A DNA stretch of 38,440 bases. Source: Halanaerobium saccharolyticum. Lineage in GTDB: Bacteria; Bacillota; Halanaerobiia; Halanaerobiales; Halanaerobiaceae. Shown here piece after piece: positions 8,259 to 15,245 of the stretch; positions within the stretch are counted from its first letter, which is position 1, and every line of letters starts with the position of its first letter. Position numbers and translations under genes: made by a program. The notes under the pieces were generated by a model, which saw nothing but the letters and a program-made list of their open reading frames with translations, did not search any database and was not told where the DNA came from. Location of the stretch: positions 1-38,440 of the forward strand of contig NZ_SNWX01000031.1 of NCBI RefSeq assembly GCF_004362045.1, given 5' to 3'.

Positions 8259-8948
8259 ATGGAAAAAATTCTTGTAGTTGAAGACGAGAAAAATATTAGA
8301 GAATTAATTAAATTCAATCTGGAAAATTCAGGTTATCAAGTTGAAACTGCTGCTGATGGAAAAGAGGCGATGGATAAACTTTCCGGAGAAATTGATCTGG
8401 TAGTTTTAGATTTGATGCTGCCAGAAATTGATGGGATGGAAGTCTGCCGTCGAATGAGGGGCAGTGAAGAGCTGCGTCAGATTCCGATTATCATGCTAAC
8501 TGCTAAGGGAGAGGAAGTAGAGAGAATTTTGGGCCTGGAAATGGGAGCTGATGATTATATGACTAAACCATTTAGTCCTAGAGAATTAGTTGCCCGGATT
8601 AAAGCGATTTTTAGACGTCTTAAAGAATTTAAGGCAGGTAGTGAACAACTCAAAGATGAGATAATTGAAGCAGGTAAACTGAAATTAGATATTTCCCGGC
8701 ATGAAGTCATTTATGGAGAAGAAAAAGTAGTTTTAACCCCCAAAGAATTTGAACTGCTCCGTTATCTGGTGATTAATCAGGGTAGAGTTTTAAGCCGTGA
8801 TTTACTTTTAGAAAAAATTTGGGGCTATGAATATGCAGGAGATACGCGAACAGTTGATGTTCATATAAGAAGACTCCGCAAAAAGATTAAAGCTGATTAT
8901 ATAGCCACAGTCAGAGGGGTGGGGTATAAATTTGTTAAAATGGAGTAA
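8259..8948 (+). CDS. phoP: Phosphate regulon response regulator (OmpR/PhoB family)
   Basis: 229 aa. The receiver domain (1-120) has the acidic pair at E8-D9, the phosphoacceptor D51 in LDLMLP, and the conserved K in TKPFSP near 103. The C-terminal winged helix (about 130-228) carries the OmpR-type LTPKEFELL, GYEYAGDTRTVDVHI and RGVGYKF segments. The ATG at 8259 follows a GGGAGG site. It overlaps the kinase gene by 17 bp. Assignment to phosphate control rests on the PhoR-type partner, the flanking Na+/Pi and pst genes, and PhoP-box-like repeats before pstS. Confidence 0.9.
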   Translation: MEKILVVEDEKNIRELIKFNLENSGYQVETAADGKEAMDKLSGEIDLVVLDLMLPEIDGMEVCRRMRGSEELRQIPIIMLTAKGEEVERILGLEMGADDYMTKPFSPRELVARIKAIFRRLKEFKAGSEQLKDEIIEAGKLKLDISRHEVIYGEEKVVLTPKEFELLRYLVINQGRVLSRDLLLEKIWGYEYAGDTRTVDVHIRRLRKKIKADYIATVRGVGYKFVKME

Positions 8949-10713
8949 GCTAGGTATAAAAAACCGTCTAATTATAATCTTTATTGTTATTCAACTCTTA
9001 ATTATTGGCTTAAGTTTTTATTATTTTAGCTCAAATCATCGTGAATTTTATCTAGAACAGGAAAAAATTAGTTTAAAGCATTATTCTCAATTGATGCTTA
9101 ATAATCTGGAAGCAGAAGAAATACTAAATTCGAGCCAGAGTCTTCAGTCTAAGGCAGCTGAATGGTCTGCTGATTCAGAAACAAGAATTACTATTATCGC
9201 TGCTGATGGTCAGGTGCTGGCAGATTCACATTATGACATTACCGAAATGGATAACCACCGCAATCGCCCTGAAGTTGTGCAGGCAATTCGCAGTGGCAGT
9301 TCAGCTACTGCAATTCGCTATAGTAATACAATAGGCGAAGAAATGCTTTATTATGCTGTTCCAGTCAGAGAACAGGGAGAACTTATTGGAATTTTAAGAA
9401 CTGCTCGTCCAATTGAGTTTATCAGAGGTGTTTTAATTGAGGATATTAAGAGTTATTTATTTTTCTTTGTTATTCTGGCAGCAATCACAATCCTTCTGGG
9501 CTGGCGTTTAACCAACAGTATAGTTAAACCCCTGGAGACTGTTACCGAAACTGCCGAAAAAATTTCAGAAGGGGATTTAACCCAGCGGATACCTGTTAGA
9601 AAATATAATAGTGAAATTGAAAAACTGGCCCGGATGTTTAACTACATGGCAGAAGAGCTGGAAGAAAAGATTACAGAGATTTCTCAGGAAAAAAATAGAA
9701 TTGAAGCAATTCTGGAAAGTATGGTAGATGGTGTAATTGCTGTTGATAAAGAAGGGAAAATTTCTCTGATTAATCCTGCAGCGCGTAGAATTTTTAATAT
9801 TGAAGCCGAAAAAATAAAAGGAAAGGAAATTATTAGTTCCCTTTTCAGCCACAGAATAGATATGTACTTACAGCGGGCTTTTGATAAAAAGGAAAGTATC
9901 AGCAGGGAAATTAAATATAAAAATCCGGAACAGAAGATTATCCAGGCCACATTTATTCCTCTGCTTGACGAAAAAGAAAATGTTAATGGTGGGGTAATTG
10001 TTTTAACTGATATTACAGAATTGAGAAAATTGGAGACAGTTCGTAACGATTTTGTAGCCAATGTTTCGCATGAACTGAGAACACCACTTACTTCGATGGT
10101 TGGTTATCTTGACACACTTCTGGAAAGTGATATTGAGAATCAGGAGACTAGAGATAGATTTTTAAAGATAATTAAAGAAGAGACTGATCGGCTTTCAATT
10201 TTGATCAAAGACCTTTTTAATTTATCAAAGATTGAATCTCAGACTTTTGATTTAAAGGCGGAAAATTTTAAAGAAGTATTAACCAAAGTGGTGAACTTGC
10301 TGGAGAAAAATGCTGAAGACAAAAATATTGATTTTACAGTTCAGATACCTGAAAATTTACCGCCTGTGTATATGGTCCCGGAACAGATTAAACAGGTATT
10401 AATAAATCTAATTGATAATGCAATTAAATATACTCCAGCCGGAGGAAAGATTGATATTAAAGTGGAAAAAGAAGGAGATAAGGTTTATTTTTCTGTTAAA
10501 GATAATGGTATCGGAATTCCCAAGGCTGATCAGGAGCGTATCTTCGAAAGATTTTATAGAGTTGATAAAGCCCGCAGTCGAGTTCTTGGTGGAACTGGCA
10601 TTGGTCTTTCCATTGTTCGTAATATTATTAAACAGCACGGTAGTGAGATTCAGGTTAAAAGTAGAAAAGGTGAAGGTAGTGAATTTTACTTTTATTTAAA
10701 AGCTGCTGAATAA
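8932..10713 (+). CDS. phoR: Phosphate regulon sensor histidine kinase
   Basis: 593 aa. Order: TM1 (about 12-32), an extracytoplasmic sensor domain (33-170), TM2 (174-191), HAMP (192-245), PAS (254-365), HisKA with H380 in NVSHELRTPL, and an HATPase domain with N496 (DNAIKYTP), DNGIGIP (524-530) and GGTGIGLS (553-560). This HAMP-PAS-HisKA-HATPase layout is that of Gram-positive PhoR. The TTG start at 8932 overlaps the end of phoP by 17 bp and uses the G-rich tract at 8915-8924 as ribosome site. It phosphorylates PhoP; PhoU and Pst would feed in phosphate status. Confidence 0.9.
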   Translation: MLKWSKLGIKNRLIIIFIVIQLLIIGLSFYYFSSNHREFYLEQEKISLKHYSQLMLNNLEAEEILNSSQSLQSKAAEWSADSETRITIIAADGQVLADSHYDITEMDNHRNRPEVVQAIRSGSSATAIRYSNTIGEEMLYYAVPVREQGELIGILRTARPIEFIRGVLIEDIKSYLFFFVILAAITILLGWRLTNSIVKPLETVTETAEKISEGDLTQRIPVRKYNSEIEKLARMFNYMAEELEEKITEISQEKNRIEAILESMVDGVIAVDKEGKISLINPAARRIFNIEAEKIKGKEIISSLFSHRIDMYLQRAFDKKESISREIKYKNPEQKIIQATFIPLLDEKENVNGGVIVLTDITELRKLETVRNDFVANVSHELRTPLTSMVGYLDTLLESDIENQETRDRFLKIIKEETDRLSILIKDLFNLSKIESQTFDLKAENFKEVLTKVVNLLEKNAEDKNIDFTVQIPENLPPVYMVPEQIKQVLINLIDNAIKYTPAGGKIDIKVEKEGDKVYFSVKDNGIGIPKADQERIFERFYRVDKARSRVLGGTGIGLSIVRNIIKQHGSEIQVKSRKGEGSEFYFYLKAAE

Positions 10714-10728
10714 AGTAAATATATATTG

Positions 10729-10764
10729 GTACCCGGTACAAAACGGCCGTTTTGTACCGGGTAC
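10729..10764. repeat. 36-bp perfect palindrome (REP-like), copy 1
   Basis: A perfect palindrome centred on GGCC at 10745-10748, 15 bp after the phoR stop. The arm is GTACC-C-GGTACAAA plus a self-complementary ACGGCCGT core. It shares its arms with the palindrome at 13569-13602. No T run follows, so it is not a classic terminator, though the RNA would form a very stable hairpin. Confidence 0.85.
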
Positions 10765-10850
10765 AGGTGAAAAAAGTACAATCTAAGTTTATATCTCCAC
10801 TAAGTCAATAAACTTATTATTGAATAAAGTTAGCTAATTGATCTTCAGGC

Positions 10851-10879
10851 TTGACAAAAAATTTTTTTACATTTATAAT
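10851..10879 (+). promoter_or_regulatory. acr3 promoter (consensus sigma-A)
   Basis: TTGACA at 10851-10856, a 17-bp spacer and TATAAT at 10874-10879: both hexamers match consensus. An imperfect inverted repeat (TATGAGTG...CACATATA, about 10879-10906) overlaps the likely start site and could bind ArsR; that is inference. Confidence 0.85.
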
Positions 10880-10930
10880 ATGAGTGAAATCGAATATACA
10901 CATATAAAAATAAAACAGGAGGCTTTTATT

Positions 10931-12010
10931 ATGACTAAAAAAGAAAAAAATATTAAAGAAATAGAAGACAAAGGTTTAGGTGTTTTCGAAAAATACCTAA
11001 CAGTCTGGGTTGCGGTCTGTATAATTGCAGGTGTTGCAATTGGACGCCTCTGGCCTGCATTTCCTGATACTTTAAGCCAGTGGGAATATGCTCAGGTTTC
11101 AATACCTGTGGCAATTTTAATCTGGTTTATGATTTATCCAATGATGGTACAGATTGACTTCAGCAGTATTTTAGAGGCCGGTAAAAAGCCTAAAGGTCTA
11201 ACAGTCACTCTGGTATCTAACTGGTTGATTAAGCCTTTCAGCATGTATTTCTTTGGCTGGTTATTTATTCGCGTCTTTTTTCAAAACTTTATTCCAGCAG
11301 ATTTAGGTGCCCAGTATGTGGCAGGAATGATTTTACTGGGCTCAGCTCCCTGTACGGCAATGGTATTTGTCTGGAGTTATTTAACAGATGGTGATCCTGC
11401 TTATACCTTAATTCAGGTGGCAGTTAATGATCTGGTATTAGTTTTTGCTTATGCACCTCTGGTAATGTTCTTGCTGGGCTTGAGTGATATGACAGTCCCC
11501 TGGAATACAATTTTATTATCTGTTATTTTATATATTGTAGTACCACTTCTGGCCGGTTATATTTCCCGAAAATACTTAATTAAAAATAAGGGGCTTGAGT
11601 GGTTTGAAAATGTATTTTTATCAAAACTAAGTAATTTTACGGTAATTGGGCTATTAATGACTTTAATAATTTTATTCTCCTTCCAGGGAGATGTAATTAT
11701 CAATAATCCTCTCCACATATTATTAATTGCAATTCCTTTAACCATCCAGACCTTCTTTATTTTCACTATTGCTTACGGCTGGGCTAAGTTGTGGAAAATT
11801 GATCATTCAGTAGCCGCACCGGCTGGAATGATCGGAGCCAGCAACTTTTTTGAACTGGCAGTTGCCGCTGCAATCTCTATTTTTGGAATCGGTTCTGGAG
11901 CAGCACTGGCTACAGTAGTTGGAGTACTGGTTGAGGTTCCCGTAATGCTGGCACTAGTTAAAATCGCTAATAAAACTCGCCACTATTTTCCGCAAGCAGA
12001 AAGCAACTAG
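10931..12010 (+). CDS. acr3: ACR3 family arsenite efflux transporter
   Basis: 359 aa from the ATG at 10931, with AGGAGG at 10917-10922. An upstream in-frame start would lie in the promoter and is rejected. The protein is an about 10-TM membrane carrier exporting As(III) by proton or membrane-potential coupling. The diagnostic segment GSAPCTAMVFVWS has the essential cysteine at 141, and a second conserved stretch, APAGMIGASNFFELAVA, lies near the end. It has its own strong promoter and terminator, separate from arsR downstream. No arsC is adjacent, so the local set handles arsenite directly. Confidence 0.92.
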   Translation: MTKKEKNIKEIEDKGLGVFEKYLTVWVAVCIIAGVAIGRLWPAFPDTLSQWEYAQVSIPVAILIWFMIYPMMVQIDFSSILEAGKKPKGLTVTLVSNWLIKPFSMYFFGWLFIRVFFQNFIPADLGAQYVAGMILLGSAPCTAMVFVWSYLTDGDPAYTLIQVAVNDLVLVFAYAPLVMFLLGLSDMTVPWNTILLSVILYIVVPLLAGYISRKYLIKNKGLEWFENVFLSKLSNFTVIGLLMTLIILFSFQGDVIINNPLHILLIAIPLTIQTFFIFTIAYGWAKLWKIDHSVAAPAGMIGASNFFELAVAAAISIFGIGSGAALATVVGVLVEVPVMLALVKIANKTRHYFPQAESN

Positions 12011-12033
12011 AAACAATAAATAAGTACTAATTC

Positions 12034-12070
12034 ACACCTGCTTTCACTAATGTGAGCAGGTGTTTTTTTG
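12034..12070 (+). terminator. Rho-independent terminator after acr3
   Basis: ACACCTGC (12034-12041) pairs with GCAGGTGT (12056-12063). An inner TCAC/GTGA pairing extends the stem, and a run of T follows. Confidence 0.92.
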
Positions 12071-12175
12071 TGCTGAATATATAAAAATTATTTTCTGTTA
12101 ATAAAAATAAACATTGATATAACAAGTCTAATATAACTTTTGATCTCTAATCTTAATATAATATAAAAGTTTAGT

Positions 12176-12225
12176 TTGACATGAAAAAAATATTACTATA
12201 TAATCATATTAGTTAATATTAATAT
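12176..12225 (+). promoter_or_regulatory. arsR promoter with candidate ArsR operator
   Basis: TTGACA at 12176-12181, 17 bp, TATAAT at 12199-12204. Immediately downstream, 12206-12225 begins ATATTA and ends TAATAT, an AT-rich imperfect dyad of the type bound by ArsR/SmtB repressors. Autorepression is inferred. Confidence 0.75.
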
Positions 12226-12243
12226 AATAAGGGGAGAGAAGTT

Positions 12244-12609
12244 GTGGAAGAATTACTTTATTTTTTAAAATGTATAGCTGACGAAAACCGTCTTAAAATA
12301 TTAAAACTGCTGCTGGACAGCCAGTACTGTGTCTGTCAGCTGCAGGAATTATTGGATAAATCACAATCCAGTGTTTCCCAGCATCTCAGTTACTTTAAAG
12401 ATTTAGATCTTTTAGAGGAAGAGAAAAGTGGTAAGTGGATCTATTATTCAATTGATAGAAATGTTTATGATGATTTTTTAGCCAGCTTAATTGCTTTGAA
12501 ATCAAAATCACTGGCTGAATTAGATTTATTGGATGTTAAAAGAAATATTGATAACTTAGATACTGCCGCAGAGATTAAAACAGAAAATAAAGGAAGGGGA
12601 TGCTGTTAG
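12244..12609 (+). CDS. arsR: ArsR family arsenic-responsive repressor
   Basis: 121 aa, a winged-helix DNA-binding protein. The helix-turn-helix is SQSSVSQHLSYFKDLDLL. The sensor motif of classical ArsR is present as YCVCQL with C29 and C31, and a further vicinal pair C120-C121 ends the protein (GRGCC), a plausible extra As(III)-binding site. The GTG start at 12244 follows AGGGGAG. The stop overlaps the next gene, so arsR and the permease are cotranscribed. Confidence 0.92.
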   Translation: MEELLYFLKCIADENRLKILKLLLDSQYCVCQLQELLDKSQSSVSQHLSYFKDLDLLEEEKSGKWIYYSIDRNVYDDFLASLIALKSKSLAELDLLDVKRNIDNLDTAAEIKTENKGRGCC

Positions 12610-13565
12610 TGTTTTGGATATTCACAAAATTTGCAGATTTAGTTACCTATAGTTTATTCGGGCTGGAAGCAGGGAGCAGACTGGGAGAATCAGTCCATTT
12701 TTTCTTCTATGATACAACCAAGATAATTTTCTTGTTATCAATTATGATTTTCTTTATTTCAATTATCAGAAGTTATTTTCCACCAGAGAAAACAAAAAAG
12801 TTATTAAGTAACTATAGAAAAATAACAGGACATATTATGGCTTCACTGCTGGGGGTTGTGACTCCATTTTGTTCCTGTTCTTCAGTACCAATTTTTATTG
12901 GCTTTGTGGAGTCGGGAATTCCACTGGGAATTACATTTTCCTTTTTAATTACTTCACCAATTGTAAATGAGGTAGCTCTGGTAATGCTCTATACCATCTT
13001 CGGCTGGAAAATTGGAACTCTTTATCTGGCCAGCGGTATTTTAGTTGGGATAGTAGGAGGAATTGTAATTGAAGCACTGGGAATGGAAAAACAGGTAGAA
13101 GAATATGTATATCAGATTAGTGCTGGAGAAAGTGAAGTTGAAGAACTTGAGTGGAATGATAGAATTGATTTTGCGAAAGCAGAAGTTAAAGAAATTGTAA
13201 GTCGGGTCTGGAAATATGTTATAATTGGTATTGGAATTGGAGCTGCAATTCATGGTTATGCACCGGCCGAATTACTGGCTGAGTATGCAGGACCAAATAA
13301 TCCACTCTCTGTTATTGCAGCTGTAATTGTTGGAATTCCACTTTATTCTAATGCAGTGGGAACAATTCCAATTGTGGAAGCATTAATGGGTAAAGGAGTT
13401 GCTTTAGGAACTGCCTTAAGTTTTATGATGGCTACAACAGCTTTATCATTACCGGCAATGATAATTTTACGCAAAGTTATCAAGCCGAAATTAATTACAG
13501 TTTTTGTAACAGTTGTTGGAGTTTCAATTATTGGTGTGGGGTACATGTTTAATTTTGTTATGTAA
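12609..13565 (+). CDS. ArsP/SO_0444-type permease (DUF318)
   Basis: 318 aa from the GTG at 12609, which shares one base with the arsR stop (TAGTG) and is correctly spaced from AGGAAGGGG at 12591-12599. The alternative ATG at 12600 abuts that site and is less likely. About 8 membrane segments in two halves, with the signature TPFCSCSSVP carrying C88 and C90 near the first repeat. Family members efflux trivalent organoarsenicals or other thiophilic compounds, often beside ArsR and a small thioredoxin-like protein, as here. Substrate not determinable from sequence. Confidence 0.88.
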   Translation: MFWIFTKFADLVTYSLFGLEAGSRLGESVHFFFYDTTKIIFLLSIMIFFISIIRSYFPPEKTKKLLSNYRKITGHIMASLLGVVTPFCSCSSVPIFIGFVESGIPLGITFSFLITSPIVNEVALVMLYTIFGWKIGTLYLASGILVGIVGGIVIEALGMEKQVEEYVYQISAGESEVEELEWNDRIDFAKAEVKEIVSRVWKYVIIGIGIGAAIHGYAPAELLAEYAGPNNPLSVIAAVIVGIPLYSNAVGTIPIVEALMGKGVALGTALSFMMATTALSLPAMIILRKVIKPKLITVFVTVVGVSIIGVGYMFNFVM

Positions 13566-13568
13566 TGG

Positions 13569-13602
13569 TACCAGGTACAAATCAATTGATTTGTACCTGG
13601 TA
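13569..13602. repeat. 34-bp perfect palindrome (REP-like), copy 2
   Basis: A perfect palindrome centred on AATT (13584-13587), starting 3 bp after the permease stop. The arm is TACC-A-GGTACAAA and the core TCAATTGA. Compared with 10729-10764, the arm base C/G is replaced by A/T on both sides and the 8-bp core differs while staying self-complementary. It lies between the permease and the thioredoxin-like gene and may lower read-through. Confidence 0.85.
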
Positions 13603-13648
13603 AAAAAGAATAAAATCACAAACTAAAATTAAAAGAGGAGTGTTAATT

Positions 13649-13879
13649 ATGAAAATTACTATTTATGGACCAGGATGCAAAAATTGTGTTAATTTAGCTG
13701 ATAATGCTAAAAAAGCTCTGACAGAAACAGGTGTTGAAGCAGAAATAGTTAAGGTAGAAGATATGAAAGAAATTGCAACAGCTGGAATAATGAGTACACC
13801 TGCTATTGGAATTGATGGAGAGGTTAAGATCAAAGGTAGAGTTGCCACAGTAGAAGAAATAAAAGAATTAATTTCGTGA
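13649..13879 (+). CDS. Small thioredoxin/glutaredoxin-like redox protein
   Basis: 76 aa from the ATG at 13649, with GAGGAG at 13635-13640; an in-frame GTG at 13640 overlaps the ribosome site. Thioredoxin fold with CxxC at C10-C13 (GPGCKNC) and the cis-proline segment STPA near 50. It belongs to the 'redox-active disulfide protein 2' type commonly encoded next to ArsP-like permeases. Possible role: reducing the permease substrate or its cysteines, or receiving bound metalloid. It may be cotranscribed with arsR and the permease despite the palindrome between them. Confidence 0.88.
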   Translation: MKITIYGPGCKNCVNLADNAKKALTETGVEAEIVKVEDMKEIATAGIMSTPAIGIDGEVKIKGRVATVEEIKELIS

Positions 13880-13931
13880 TCTAGTTTTTATAGTATAGAA
13901 ATCTAGATACTTATAATTTATTAATAAAATG

Positions 13932-13961
13932 TTGACTATATATGTGTTGATCATATATACT
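13932..13961 (+). promoter_or_regulatory. Promoter with operator-like dyad in the ars-pst intergenic region
   Basis: TTGACT at 13932-13937 and TATACT at 13956-13961 (18-bp spacing). The arms TATATATG (13937-13944) and CATATATA (13952-13959) form a perfect 8-bp dyad across the spacer, which looks like a repressor or MerR-type site. The nearest downstream gene is pstS, 290 bp away, with a hairpin-T6 in between. Confidence 0.5.
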
Positions 13962-13967
13962 GCAATT

Positions 13968-14131
13968 GTAATGATTATTTAGAAAATTGTCAAATGTTTA
14001 TTTGTTGCTGCTGAAATTGCCAAAAAAATTAGAAAATAGTATTCTCGCAAGTTGAAAATAAAGACTTTCTATTATTGTAGAATAAAAAAAGTTATTGATT
14101 TACAGATGACTGCTTTGGTAGCGGGTTTTTT
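13968..14131 (+). ncRNA. Candidate small RNA between the ars and pst operons
   Basis: The 370-bp gap 13880-14249 has no credible ORF. A promoter at 13932-13961 and a terminator-like hairpin (CTGCT 14110-14114, AGCGG 14120-14124, then G and six T) would define a transcript of about 160 nt. It is AT-rich, with a small TTCTA/TAGAA hairpin near 14070. No known RNA family is recognised. Alternatively the region is only the 3' end of the ars transcript plus the pstS regulatory region. Confidence 0.25.
14110..14131 (+). terminator. Weak rho-independent terminator before pstS
   Basis: CTGCT (14110-14114) pairs with AGCGG (14120-14124, one G:T pair) with a 5-nt loop and T6 at 14126-14131. It insulates the pst promoter from upstream transcription. 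Confidence 0.55.
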
Positions 14132-14137
14132 CTTTTG

Positions 14138-14191
14138 TTTACATTTTGTTAACATAAGTTTCATACTGCTGTAACATTAGCCTGTTATTAT
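14138..14191 (+). promoter_or_regulatory. PhoP-box array and pstS promoter
   Basis: Four hexamers, TTTACA (14138), TTAACA (14149), TTCATA (14160) and GTAACA (14171), recur at exactly 11-bp steps with 5-bp spacers. They match the TT(A/T/C)A(C/T)A direct-repeat consensus of Bacillus PhoP sites at two copies, with one mismatch in each of the others. A TATTAT -10 candidate follows at 14186-14191 with no good -35, typical of PhoP-activated promoters. Supports control of pst by PhoPR. Confidence 0.75.
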
Positions 14192-14249
14192 TGTAATCAG
14201 AGTCAAGTAAAAGAAAAAATCAATAATTCCTGAAGGGGGAAAATAATTA

Positions 14250-15155
14250 ATGAAAAAATTTACAGCATTATTTTTTGTTCTTGCTCTAGCAGTTATGGCA
14301 GTACTTCCAATGAGTGTCGCAGCTCAGGAACTAAAAGGAACAGTTAAGATTGATGGTTCTAGTACAGTTTATCCAATTACTCAGGCAATGGCAGAAGAGT
14401 TTTCTTATGAGTATCCAAGAGTAAGAGTTACAGTAGGAGTTTCCGGTACAGGTGGCGGTTTTGAGAAATTTACTGTTGGCGAAACAGCTATCAATGATGC
14501 TTCCAGACCAATCAAAGAAAGTGAAGCAGCAAAAGCAAAAGCAAATGGTATTGAATATACAAAATTTGTAGTAGGTAGTGATGGTATTACTGTAGTAGTT
14601 AATCCTGAAAATGACTGGGTAAATAACATTACAGTTGAAGAGCTCCACCAAATTTGGAAACCAGACAGCAGTGTTCAAATGTGGAGTGATGTGAGATCTG
14701 AATGGCCTGATGAAGAAATTGATCTTTATGGACCAGGAGCAGACTCCGGAACTTTTGACTACTTTACTGAGGCAATTGTTGGAGAAGAAGGAGCAAGCCG
14801 TTCTGACTACACAGCAAGTGAGGATGACAATGTTTTAGTTAGAGGTGTAGCTGGAAATAAATATGCAATGGGATATTTCGGTTATGCATATTATGAAGAA
14901 AACCAGGAAAAGCTTAAAGCACTTGCAGTTAATGGAGTTGAACCATCTGTTAAGACAATCAGTAATGGTAATTATACTCCTCTAGCGCGCCCGCTTTTCA
15001 TTTATGTAAATAATGAAGCAGCAAAAAGGGAAGAAGTCGAGGCTTTCTTAAAGTTTTACTTCAATAATGCTCAGGAGATTGTTCCTCAGACTGGTTATGT
15101 ACCCTTAGAAAGTTATGAAAAAGCATTAAATAAGCTAGCTGAGATTACTAACTAA
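14250..15155 (+). CDS. pstS: Phosphate-binding periplasmic protein PstS
   Basis: 301 aa. It captures phosphate for the PstCAB importer. An N-terminal Sec signal peptide (basic KK, hydrophobic 5-20) ends with a signal-peptidase I site after SVAA (about A25). The protein contains no cysteine, so there is no lipobox. Phosphate-site segments: DGSSTVYPI (35-43), SGTGGGF, SRP and GADSGTFDYF. Overall acidic. First gene of the operon behind PhoP boxes; a hairpin separates it from pstC. A soluble binding protein implies a periplasm closed by an outer membrane. Confidence 0.95.
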   Translation: MKKFTALFFVLALAVMAVLPMSVAAQELKGTVKIDGSSTVYPITQAMAEEFSYEYPRVRVTVGVSGTGGGFEKFTVGETAINDASRPIKESEAAKAKANGIEYTKFVVGSDGITVVVNPENDWVNNITVEELHQIWKPDSSVQMWSDVRSEWPDEEIDLYGPGADSGTFDYFTEAIVGEEGASRSDYTASEDDNVLVRGVAGNKYAMGYFGYAYYEENQEKLKALAVNGVEPSVKTISNGNYTPLARPLFIYVNNEAAKREEVEAFLKFYFNNAQEIVPQTGYVPLESYEKALNKLAEITN

Positions 15156-15190
15156 TTAATATAATGATAAAATTTAATTAAATAATAAAA

Positions 15191-15229
15191 TGCCAGAAGG
15201 GGCTATAATAGCCCCTTCTTTGGCAGTTT
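15191..15229 (+). terminator. Intra-operon hairpin between pstS and pstC
   Basis: TGCCA plus GAAGGGGCTA pairs with TAGCCCCTTC and TGGCA (15191-15225, two-base bulge), followed by four T. A strong stem with a short U tract suits partial termination or mRNA stabilisation, giving more pstS than pstCAB message. Confidence 0.75.
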
Positions 15230-15245
15230 TAAGAAAGGTGGTTAA

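Noticed and set aside
10838-10930. Longer reading of the ACR3 gene
   Set aside because: It would run through the consensus promoter and the ribosome site of the ATG at 10931.
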